Positions 18,239 to 25,606 of a stretch of 64,000 nucleotides of DNA are shown piece after piece; positions within the stretch are counted from its first letter, which is position 1, and every line of letters starts with the position of its first letter. The position numbers and the translations under genes were made by a program. This DNA comes from Teretinema sp942493045 (GTDB lineage: Bacteria; Spirochaetota; Spirochaetia; Treponematales; Treponemataceae): contig OW818665.1 of assembly GCA_942493045.1 (NCBI GenBank), positions 2,728,001 to 2,792,000 on the forward strand. The letters are read 5' to 3'. Under the pieces are notes generated by a model, which made no database searches, was not told the origin of the DNA, and was given only the letters and a program-made list of their open reading frames with translations.

Positions 18239-18293
18239 GTCACCAAACCAAGTCACTGTGATAAGATAAACGAGAGCCTTTTTCGGTTAACAT
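18239..18293 (-). pseudogene. N-terminal remnant of the 6.4-kb-type transposase
   Basis: The minus strand reads MLTEKGSRLSYHSDL and then a stop. The intact transposase at 6448-7737 begins MLIEKTARSSYHSDL. The remnant keeps the same distance and orientation to the promoter copy next to it, so the transposase start and the promoter travelled together. Confidence 0.75.
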
Positions 18294-18297
18294 AAAA

Positions 18298-18392
18298 AAA
18301 ATGTAGCACAGGAAAAAAAACAATGACAACCATAAAGTGTTGTTTTATAATGATTTAGTAGTGAAACAGGCTCTTTGAAAGCATTAGAGCAG
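18298..18392 (+). repeat. truncated fourth copy of the promoter/leader
   Basis: The promoter (ATGACA at 18323, 17-nt spacer, TATAAT at 18346) and the first leader hairpin are kept; homology ends after GAGCAGG near 18392. The following 18393-18586 is AT-rich, resembles none of the other leaders, and probably contains the 3' end of the insertion carrying the next transposase. I see no gene in it. Confidence 0.75.
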
Positions 18393-18586
18393 GCGTACTG
18401 ACAACTTATTCATACAGGGTGAAACGAAACCTTTGTAGTCAGTGGTAAAGCTGCATTTCTGTGTTAATAGTGCTTACTTCTGATTTTTTCTTGTGAATAG
18501 TTCAATTTTTTTTTGTATTTACCGATAAGTAAGCCAAGGATAACATTCAAGATTCTTTCTTGACTTAGTAAGTGTTAGTTTTTTTT

Positions 18587-19630
18587 CTACGCAGTTTCAC
18601 GGTAATAGCGATGGTGAAGACCAAACAAGACTGGCTCTTTTCGAATTTTTCCAGTAGAGTTTCGGTCTGGCGTTCGATCAGGAATTTTTCCAATCCCTTG
18701 GTGAGTTCGCTCTTTATTGTAGTAGTGTACATATTCACGCATAATATTCCTGAGCTGTTTTTGCGTGAAAACTATGAGATAGTCCAGACATTCGCTACGA
18801 ATTGAGCGAACAAAGCGTTCTGCAAACGCATTCATATTTGGTGAATAGGGTACCGTGGCGATTCCTTTTATTCCATATTCCGAATACGGAAACCATTTTA
18901 ATTCACCGGAGTTGTCGTGAATCAAATGGGATTCCGGATACTGTTCACTAAAATATGAAAGTTGATTTCGTAAAAACAAAATATTCGGATTGGTTGTCAT
19001 ATTCCAATGCGCGATTTTACGAGTCTTTAGCTCGATAATGAAAAACACATACAACCGCTTAAAACCGAAAAGATCAACGCAGAAAAAGTCACAGGCAAAA
19101 AGTGACGACCATTGTGCTTTCAGGAATTTCGCCCAGGAAAGATTTGGTTTGATTTCGCCGGATTTTCGATAGTCGGCAAGTACCTTTCTGATGGTCTCGC
19201 GGGAAACCAAAATATTGAGTTTTTTCAATTCGTCCTGTATACGAAACACGCCCCAAAGAAAGTTGCTGTTTTTGATATCTCGTATAAGCTCGCGAGTTGT
19301 ATTGGTAATTGGGGGTCTTCCAGGACGGACTTTTACAGTGACGTTTTGCGACCAGTACGCAGCAATGGCGCGTTTCCAGGCATGTAAGATAGTTTCCGGT
19401 TTCACAAGCGTGAACCATTTACGGTTTTTTTTCTGTGTGGAAAAAGCTGCATGGATAAACCATTTTTCATGAAGCTCAAAGGGTAATCGGATGTTTCGCT
19501 CCTGAAAATAGCGCCGGTAATAGCGATTTTCTTGCCATAAAAGCGCGATTCGCGTGACGCTATTGAACTTCTTGAAAAGAAGACAGAGACAGAAATCTAC
19601 GAGAGTAAAAGTACATTTTAAGAGAAACAT
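18587..19630 (-). CDS. second DDE transposase (integrase core, different family)
   Basis: 347 residues, apparently intact. A helix-turn-helix region (residues 110-175, ending in LVSRETIRKVLADY) is followed by the DDE core: Asp in FACDFFCVD, Asp in LIHDNSGELK and Glu in NAFAERFVRSIRSECLDYL, then the closing NKERTHQGIG block. It is not closely similar to the transposase at 6448, yet it starts at the same short distance (28 bases) from the -35 box of the cassette promoter and with the same CATAAAAAA junction. Terminal inverted repeats were not identified. Confidence 0.85.
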   Translation of the reverse strand: MFLLKCTFTLVDFCLCLLFKKFNSVTRIALLWQENRYYRRYFQERNIRLPFELHEKWFIHAAFSTQKKNRKWFTLVKPETILHAWKRAIAAYWSQNVTVKVRPGRPPITNTTRELIRDIKNSNFLWGVFRIQDELKKLNILVSRETIRKVLADYRKSGEIKPNLSWAKFLKAQWSSLFACDFFCVDLFGFKRLYVFFIIELKTRKIAHWNMTTNPNILFLRNQLSYFSEQYPESHLIHDNSGELKWFPYSEYGIKGIATVPYSPNMNAFAERFVRSIRSECLDYLIVFTQKQLRNIMREYVHYYNKERTHQGIGKIPDRTPDRNSTGKIRKEPVLFGLHHRYYRETA

Positions 19631-19657
19631 AAAAAAAGTCTAGCACCAAAAAAAATA

Positions 19658-19686
19658 ATGACAACTGAAAAGTGTTGTGCTATAAT
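19658..19686 (+). promoter_or_regulatory. strong sigma-70 promoter of cassette C
   Basis: ATGACA (19658-19663), 17-nt spacer, TATAAT (19681-19686). TAGCAC upstream and GTGCTA at the -10 form the same flanking inverted repeat as in copies A and B. Confidence 0.88.
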
Positions 19687-19692
19687 GATTTA

Positions 19693-20764
19693 GTAGTGAA
19701 ATTGGCTCTTTGACAACACTAGAGCAGGAATTGCAGACCGTCTACAAAGTGTCAGACGGCCTACGATACGGAAAGATTTCTTAAATCAACGTAGGGTAGT
19801 CTTTCAGTATTGTGGAGAACTGGAAAAGAGCTACTGTTGGGCAGTATATACCGTGTATTGAATATGCTGAGGTAGGAGGATGTTGTATGAAATTGAAACC
19901 AGCTGATTTCAAAATCGATGAAGCATGGATACTTTTTGAACTCCTTCCTGAACCGATTTTTACGCAACTTGATGGACCTGCTGTGATCTTTGGATTAATG
20001 GATGCTGGTAGTTGTTTCTTGCTTACTGCAAATTTTTTTGAGGGAATAGATAATACTGCACTAACAAGTAATAATGTCCTGAATCTTCTCAAGAATGGAT
20101 GGATACATAATAAAAAATATCCGATAAAAATATTTGTGCCTGAAGAAGTTCTAACAGGCACCATTGAGACAGCAATTCAAAGTGAAGGAATCTCGGTTGT
20201 TAGTGTACCAGAAAGTCAACTTTCGAAAATTGTTGGAGAAGCGCAAAAAGTATTTATTGAAAAGTTTTTTTATATCTAATACAACCGCCAGATAAGTTTT
20301 TCTCTCAAAGGGGTGGCGGAAAATCCTTTGAGACCGGGCCGTGTTGTGGAATAAAGAAAGTAACGGGTAATACTCATACAGTGCTGTTCTTGCGCCCGGA
20401 CTCGAAGATTTGTAGCCAGGGGAAACTGCGTCTATGAAATTGCCGGAATGGGAAAAAACTGCCAAGGCCGCATCTCAATGCTACTTCTTCGAAGGGCAGA
20501 TTGCCTGTTACCTAACACGGGGTGGGCGCCGGGTCCAAGGGCTCGGAGGGCAATTCGGCGCAATCTCTGCGCCATGGAAGGCGCAACAATGCCACTGGAA
20601 GAACGGGCCAGCCCGTTCTTCAATGTCTAAGGTTTTCCAGGGATGGAAAACCTTAGACTTAGATTCTTGCCCGACGAGACCTGACCCGGCGAACGCCCCG
20701 GGCAATACAGCTGCCCTTCGAAGAACCGCGAAGACGCGCGGCCCTGAAAGGTGGTTCCCCTACG
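19693..20764 (+). ncRNA. large structured leader RNA, copy C, interrupted by a gene
   Basis: The first 140 bases and everything from 20304 onward match copies A and B, with CTCAAAGG/CCTTTGAG at 20304-20311/20325-20332, the 15-bp helix at 20485-20499/20711-20725 and the same three hairpins as copy B (the 14-bp one at 20625-20638/20645-20658). Between GAGCTAC (19828-19834) and 20304, the 18 bases of copy A are replaced by 469 bases that hold an open reading frame. The covarying pair of copies A and B is A20472 opposite C20735 here, a mismatch. Confidence 0.68.
19887..20279 (+). CDS. unknown 130-residue protein inserted inside leader RNA C
   Basis: AGGAGG seven bases before the ATG gives a strong start. 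The protein is acidic to neutral, with no signal peptide, membrane segment or catalytic motif that I recognise (ILFELLPEPIFTQLDGPAVI, IKIFVPEEVLTGTIETAI). It is AT-rich, unlike the RNA around it. Its place in a peripheral loop of a structured RNA recalls endonuclease genes inside introns, but no LAGLIDADG, GIY-YIG or HNH motif is visible. Confidence 0.7.
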   Translation: MKLKPADFKIDEAWILFELLPEPIFTQLDGPAVIFGLMDAGSCFLLTANFFEGIDNTALTSNNVLNLLKNGWIHNKKYPIKIFVPEEVLTGTIETAIQSEGISVVSVPESQLSKIVGEAQKVFIEKFFYI

Positions 20765-23700
20765 CCGGAAGCATCGTAGACCGCGCCAAAAACAGCGCCG
20801 GAATAGTCAGCCAGGGCATACTGCAAAGCACCGGCCTCAGCGACAGCCTCCTGCAGGCCGAACAGGTCATGAACGCCATCTCCTCCGACATGCGCGAAGC
20901 CGCCGCCGCCATAGCCGCAGGCCAAGCCCAAAAACAGCTGCGTCTCGCCAAAGAACAGTACATGGAACGCCTCAAAGCCGAAAACGACGGTATGACCACC
21001 TGGCAAAACACCCTGGTCCGCAAAAACGGCTACACCGTCGACAACCGCATCAGCCGCAATACTGTAGTCGCCTCCACCTTGTTCGAAAACGTCCGCGAAA
21101 CCCAGACCGTGCACAAATACCAAGCCTTCGAAACCGCCGCCGCCACCGTCAGCGTCAACCTCGAACAGTCCGCTCTTGACGGCCTCGACGACCACGCCAT
21201 GATGCTGTTGGTAAAACAAGCCCAAAGCGAACTGGCAACCTGGGGAGAGAAGATTTTCGGCGAAGTAGACGAAGAAGGCGCCACCAAAGAATGGCAGATC
21301 CCCCGCACCCGCATGGACGCCGCTGTAAAAGAATACCAGTCGATCACCGACGAAGAAGCGACCCAGGCAAAGATTGATAAGATTAAAACCTACGCTGACA
21401 AAGACTTCGACGACATGAGCGACGGCGAAAAAGAAGCCTATGGCAAATTGATGGACTCCATGATCACCGTCCGCGACGGAGAACTCGGCCAGCATATCGG
21501 CTGGGCCCCGCTGTTTAAGAGCGGCGAAGACCTCAACCTGGACAAGAGCCGCGAGCGCAACATCTCATCAGCCGGCCGCGGCCAGATGGGCGCCATCATG
21601 ACCGACTTCCAGTGGAACTCCATGCTCGCCAGCAAAGGCTACGCCGAAATGGCCAAGCCGATGTACGACAAACCGATGTGGGATGACCGTGGGGACGCAT
21701 TTAAAGCGCCGACGATCCGCAGCGCGATTGATATAGCGGTTACAGTGGTAGTGACCGCGTGTACCGGCCCCGGCGGTGTGTTATTGGCCGCGGGACTTAA
21801 TCTTGTAGATGACGCTGTCTTTGCCGGTATGGACTTAGCCGGAGGACACAAATCTCTCGGCGATATCGGAAACGAACTCGGCAAGAAGGCCTTGACGAGT
21901 GCCTTGAGCATGGGTGTTGGTGCCGGAGCAAGTGGACTTACCAATCTAGCTGGTACTGCCGCGAATATGGGAACAAAAGTAGCGATAGCCGCAGGACAGA
22001 GCTATGTGAACTCCGTTGGTGCTTCCTATATTGGCGCAATGGATTTTACTAAAATTGGCTCAAGTGATTTCATGGATTGGGATAGCGCAAATGCCAGCTG
22101 GACAAGCTCTTCAACTCTTGCCGGAGCGGTGAGCGCCGGAGCAATGGCCGGTGCAAATGTAGGTTTCTCGAAACTTTCCGATGGTACTCAGAAATTCTAT
22201 AACGGCGCAATTAATCTTGCCACCGCCGGAATCGGAGAAGCGGCCAAGTTCGGCGTTCACGCCGGTTTTGCCATGGCGCAGGGATCCGGCAGCTTTAGCG
22301 ACCGCATGGGACAAGCCTATGACAACATGGGCGGCCTGACAGTTAATTTGCTGAATGTCGGAGCCATGCTTGACTTTGCCGGCAGCGCCTTTGCTACCGG
22401 GAATTCAACGGGTCAGAGCGCGCTGGGCACGTTCGCGCAGAGGCTGTCCGGAACCGGAATCTTGGAAATGAATATCGGTCGTGACGGCCTTACCGGTCAA
22501 TTTGGAACCGGCGGTATTGACGTTGGCGGAAACCTGTACCGGCTCGGAAAAGGAATGAACGACAAGCGTATTCTGGAGTCATTTATGAAGGATAACGCGC
22601 AAGCCGGGGATGTCGCCTGGAAGGCCTACGTATACGGCGACTGGACCGCTGAAAACACCGCCCGCCGGCTTGGAATGGGAAAAGATGAGCTGGTTTTCAA
22701 AGATGATATGGGTGAAGGCGTAAATGCTCAGACCGTACAGAACAATAGCGGCGGCCGCACGATATTCATGGAGGACAGTGGCAATAACTATAATAATGCG
22801 GTAACCTTACAACATGAAGCGTATCGAGATGGAGTTGTAAACTCCGGTAATGCTGCCGAGACTTTCCGGGCCACACTGGCTCATACCCAGATGGCACAAC
22901 GTCTTAAAGGGAAAGGCCTTTCTATGAATGCTAATTTAGCCGCCGACCTTTTTGCCTATGACGTGGCTCAAAAGACTGGAGACATGTCGATCTTTGAAGC
23001 GTATGTTGGAGAAGCGTACGACTCGACGGCGGATTATTGGAAGCTCGTGAAAGATAAAGAGGACAATAGTTTTCTGGAATATGATGGGCGAGCTGATATT
23101 TATGACGAGGACGAGAATTTTCTCGTCGGTGCTGGTACATCAGCCGGGGCATTACAATCAGCGTTAGCTGCATATCTCGGTGTTGACTCTGCTAAGGCAG
23201 CAGGAATTATGGATGCTGCAACTTTTGTAGCCAATGGTACTAGCTGGATTACTGATAAGAATCTTGGAAAGCGGATAGCAATTGGAGCAAAAGATGATCC
23301 AGGACTCAGTAGTTATTTATTTGTTGCACAACATCATAATGAAATAATGGATGATATTATTGGAGCTGTGCAAGCACCGGGGAATGAAGGATTGACACGA
23401 GAGCAATTAGCTATGGGCATGAAAGAAAACGATTGGGTTATTGGTGTATATGGCGGAGCCTATGCTCACCGATACCTTGCTCTTAGGGATACAATGATTA
23501 ACTTCTACTTAGGATCAGGAACTATAGATGATAAGCCTTATCGTATTTCGCAGTCTTTTGGCCCTCCAGATGAAACGACAAAGGATTTGTATGATATGCA
23601 TACCGGTATTGATACTGTAAACCCTAGCGGGACACGCCTTACGGCGCCTTGGCCTGGACGGGTTGATGCCGCTGCCTGGAGTGATAATGTTGGAAATATG

Positions 23701-24054
23701 TTTGAAATACAAGCAAGATATCAGTTTGAAGGAAAGCAGATGCCTGCAGGATTCGGGTATGGTTCGATGCATATGACCAGTCTAAGTGTTGTAGCTGGAA
23801 ATAATGTAGGATTAAATACTTTATTAGGATATAGCGGAAATAAGGGCTCCATGGTTAAAGGAACTCCGGGCGATCATAACCATTTTACCATATTCAATAA
23901 CGCATATGGCAATAACCGCTATCTAACAGAATTACTTCAAGCAGATAATAATAATTCCTGGAGAGTTAATGGAAAACAGTGGGTATGGCCCTATGATGCA
24001 AATAGACGGTTCTATGACCCCGAAATTATCTATCGTGAATGGTTTAGAAGGTGA
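20434..24054 (+). CDS. giant polymorphic protein C with C-terminal M23 peptidase domain
   Basis: 1206 residues from the ATG at 20434; no upstream start is possible because an in-frame TAG precedes it. Residues 112 to about 420 match A and B closely. From KAPTIRSAIDIAVTV (near 21715) the middle is a different Gly/Ala-rich sequence (for example LNLVDDAVFAGMDLAGGHKS). The three proteins converge again only at QHEAYRDG and at YDSTADYWK (23017-23043). The tail carries M23 signatures: HTGID (His1056), GSMHM and DHNHFTIF, with HNH in place of the usual HLH. It probably cleaves peptidoglycan if exported. The stop overlaps the start region of the partner lipoprotein. Confidence 0.75.
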   Translation: MKLPEWEKTAKAASQCYFFEGQIACYLTRGGRRVQGLGGQFGAISAPWKAQQCHWKNGPARSSMSKVFQGWKTLDLDSCPTRPDPANAPGNTAALRRTAKTRGPERWFPYAGSIVDRAKNSAGIVSQGILQSTGLSDSLLQAEQVMNAISSDMREAAAAIAAGQAQKQLRLAKEQYMERLKAENDGMTTWQNTLVRKNGYTVDNRISRNTVVASTLFENVRETQTVHKYQAFETAAATVSVNLEQSALDGLDDHAMMLLVKQAQSELATWGEKIFGEVDEEGATKEWQIPRTRMDAAVKEYQSITDEEATQAKIDKIKTYADKDFDDMSDGEKEAYGKLMDSMITVRDGELGQHIGWAPLFKSGEDLNLDKSRERNISSAGRGQMGAIMTDFQWNSMLASKGYAEMAKPMYDKPMWDDRGDAFKAPTIRSAIDIAVTVVVTACTGPGGVLLAAGLNLVDDAVFAGMDLAGGHKSLGDIGNELGKKALTSALSMGVGAGASGLTNLAGTAANMGTKVAIAAGQSYVNSVGASYIGAMDFTKIGSSDFMDWDSANASWTSSSTLAGAVSAGAMAGANVGFSKLSDGTQKFYNGAINLATAGIGEAAKFGVHAGFAMAQGSGSFSDRMGQAYDNMGGLTVNLLNVGAMLDFAGSAFATGNSTGQSALGTFAQRLSGTGILEMNIGRDGLTGQFGTGGIDVGGNLYRLGKGMNDKRILESFMKDNAQAGDVAWKAYVYGDWTAENTARRLGMGKDELVFKDDMGEGVNAQTVQNNSGGRTIFMEDSGNNYNNAVTLQHEAYRDGVVNSGNAAETFRATLAHTQMAQRLKGKGLSMNANLAADLFAYDVAQKTGDMSIFEAYVGEAYDSTADYWKLVKDKEDNSFLEYDGRADIYDEDENFLVGAGTSAGALQSALAAYLGVDSAKAAGIMDAATFVANGTSWITDKNLGKRIAIGAKDDPGLSSYLFVAQHHNEIMDDIIGAVQAPGNEGLTREQLAMGMKENDWVIGVYGGAYAHRYLALRDTMINFYLGSGTIDDKPYRISQSFGPPDETTKDLYDMHTGIDTVNPSGTRLTAPWPGRVDAAAWSDNVGNMFEIQARYQFEGKQMPAGFGYGSMHMTSLSVVAGNNVGLNTLLGYSGNKGSMVKGTPGDHNHFTIFNNAYGNNRYLTELLQADNNNSWRVNGKQWVWPYDANRRFYDPEIIYREWFRR
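23017..23043 (+). repeat. 27-nt joint, copy C (YDSTADYWK)
   Basis: The same 27 bases as at 10597 and 16066, although here the several hundred codons before it are of a different type. Conservation at nucleotide level inside otherwise unrelated sequence points to a recombination joint. Confidence 0.85.
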
Positions 24055-24062
24055 TAAAGAAT

Positions 24063-24827
24063 ATGAAAAACAAAGTTGCTTTTTTGATTATGTTTACTCT
24101 TTTGTTTTATTCTTGTTTGCGACAAAATGTAGAAGGAAAACTTGGGTTTGCTACAAGTTCTCATGAAGCTGAAGATGTTAATAATGTAGAAACTTCTCAG
24201 CTACCAGTAAAAGTTTTTATTAGGAATGGTAGTTTGTCATATTATGGCAACAAAATTGGGAGTACGCCTTTTAATAATATTAGCGAACTACTTTCCTTGT
24301 ACACAGAACAAGAGTTACATTCAGTGACCGAACTTTACATATCAAAAATTAATCTTCAGGAAATAGATAGCTTGGACCGTTTGCCTAATCTTGAAGATTT
24401 AACGTTAGGGGCTTGTAAGATTACAAGCATGAAAGGTTTGGAAATGGCACCTAAGTTGAAAGGCTTAAATTTATCACAAAACCCAATTGGTAAAATTGAG
24501 TATCTTGAGACCTTGAAAGATATTGAAGAGATTTATATTGCCAATTCACAAATAACAAAAATCGAAGGGCTTGCAGGTCTACAAAAATTGCGAGAGATAG
24601 ATCTATCAGGCAATCAATTGACTAAAATAGAGGGGTTGAGTGATCTTCCTTCATTGGAGCGGCTTAGTCTTTCAGGTAATCAGCTTGTAGATTACTCAGG
24701 TCTGTTGGAAATAAAAACCATAAAAGAAATATCAATAACAAGTCTTGAGAACATAGTCGATGATAATGCTGTTGCGGTTTTTACTGAATGGAATAAACGG
24801 TTTCCTGCCCAAGCTCTTGAGTGGTAA
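24063..24827 (+). CDS. leucine-rich-repeat lipoprotein (partner of C)
   Basis: 254 residues from the ATG at 24063 (a GTG at 24051 overlaps the stop of giant gene C and is an alternative). The signal sequence ends in LFYSC, a lipobox. At least five leucine-rich repeats of about 22 residues follow (PNLEDLTLGACKITSMKGLE, PKLKGLNLSQNPIGKIEYLE, QKLREIDLSGNQLTKIEGLS, PSLERLSLSGNQL). It is of the same type as the partner of B but clearly diverged, as expected if each one matches its own M23 domain. Function as an inhibitor is inferred. Confidence 0.83.
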   Translation: MKNKVAFLIMFTLLFYSCLRQNVEGKLGFATSSHEAEDVNNVETSQLPVKVFIRNGSLSYYGNKIGSTPFNNISELLSLYTEQELHSVTELYISKINLQEIDSLDRLPNLEDLTLGACKITSMKGLEMAPKLKGLNLSQNPIGKIEYLETLKDIEEIYIANSQITKIEGLAGLQKLREIDLSGNQLTKIEGLSDLPSLERLSLSGNQLVDYSGLLEIKTIKEISITSLENIVDDNAVAVFTEWNKRFPAQALEW

Positions 24828-24870
24828 TTATAACTTAAGTGGAGCGGAGTTCTTTTCCTAGGTTTTTGGA

Positions 24871-24976
24871 AAGTCAATAAAAGCACGGGTTAACTTGCAG
24901 AACGACATTGTTGAAAAAACAGAATGTTCCGAATGCTTGTCGTTATGTCAAGTTGAACCCCTCCTTTTATTGCTCG
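24871..24976 (+). repeat. 106-bp hairpin repeat after cassette C
   Basis: Second copy of the repeat at 18115-18220, equal in length and about 94% identical. Arms are 24887-24907 and 24938-24960, with an internal loop (CAG opposite ATGT) and one bulged G. It begins 43 bases after the partner gene stop. Confidence 0.65.
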
Positions 24977-25031
24977 ACTCGTTTTTCGATTTCTTTCTAT
25001 AAGGTATTTTTTGGGAAGTACAGGATTGTAT

Positions 25032-25241
25032 CTACTGAAAAGAATATGACAGCTTTTTTTGGTTCTTCGCACAATCTGCGAGATACAGATTGATCAGGTT
25101 TTGATAGGTAATACCGGTTTCTTCCGAAAGAGATTTGAAATAAGTAATAGTATCGATATCTAATCGAATAGTGATTTGTTGCTTCAATTTGTTTATGTAT
25201 GGATTCTTTTTTGATTTGGAAAAATCATATTCGGTTCTCAT
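25032..25241 (-). CDS. brnA: BrnA-type antitoxin
   Basis: 69 residues. The sequence MRTEYDFSKSKKNPYINKLK, then ITIRLDIDTITYFKSL and TGITYQNLINLYL, is the BrnA family pattern: a ribbon-helix-helix DNA-binding protein that neutralises the BrnT ribonuclease and represses the operon. It starts three bases after the toxin stop, the standard order. Because the toxin gene carries a stop codon, the antitoxin may be a relic or may still regulate. Confidence 0.88.
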   Translation of the reverse strand: MRTEYDFSKSKKNPYINKLKQQITIRLDIDTITYFKSLSEETGITYQNLINLYLADCAKNQKKLSYSFQ

Positions 25242-25244
25242 GAT

Positions 25245-25529
25245 TTAACCTCCGTAATTATTTGTTTCATTTTTTGATGCGCGTCTTGCGGAAATAATCC
25301 TTATTACTTCGTCTGCTTCTTTATAGCAATGACAGACAATAAGGATATTCAAGTTTTGACTCATTCCAAGCAGGATAAACCTGTCCTCATTGGTAGAAAG
25401 GTCTGGATCGTGAATTACCTGGGCGTTCGGATCCCAGAAAGCTGTTTTTGCTTCATTGAAAGAGATGCCATGTTTTTAAAGGTTGCTTGCAGCTTTCTGG
25501 TTATCCCTTTCAAACGAAATTGATTTCAT
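25245..25529 (-). pseudogene. brnT: BrnT-type toxin with a premature stop codon
   Basis: Read on the minus strand from the ATG at 25527-25529, the frame is 95 codons long, in phase to its end, and clearly BrnT: FERDNQKAASNL, stop, KHGISFNEAKTAFWDPNAQ, then a central part, then RIISARRASKNE. Codon 18 is TAA where the family has Lys (AAA would be the single-base ancestor). No start lies close after the stop, so the ribonuclease toxin is probably not made. Confidence 0.82.
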
Positions 25530-25606
25530 AATTATATTATAATTATGAATTTCTTAGAAGTCAATAATAGTTTTGTCCCGCAGGAAACAATACAAGTATC
25601 AGTCAG

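Larger units (their letters stand above)
6448..24976. mobile_element. accessory island of repeated RNA-effector cassettes and transposases
   Basis: This stretch contains two intact transposase genes of different families, a transposase remnant, four copies of one promoter region (one truncated), three long RNA-like leaders, three giant genes with shared 5' parts and different 3' parts, and three different exported partner genes. Two copies of a 106-bp hairpin repeat close cassettes B and C. Flanking genes resume normal composition only near 26.5 kb. The exact borders are not defined: I could not find a clear direct repeat at both ends. Confidence 0.7.

Noticed and set aside
19887..20279. Homing endonuclease inside RNA copy C
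   Set aside because: No LAGLIDADG, GIY-YIG, HNH or His-Cys motif in the 130 residues.
7738..20440. CRISPR array or tracrRNA-like locus
   Set aside because: The repeats are few, long and gene-bearing; there are no regular short repeats with spacers and no cas genes.
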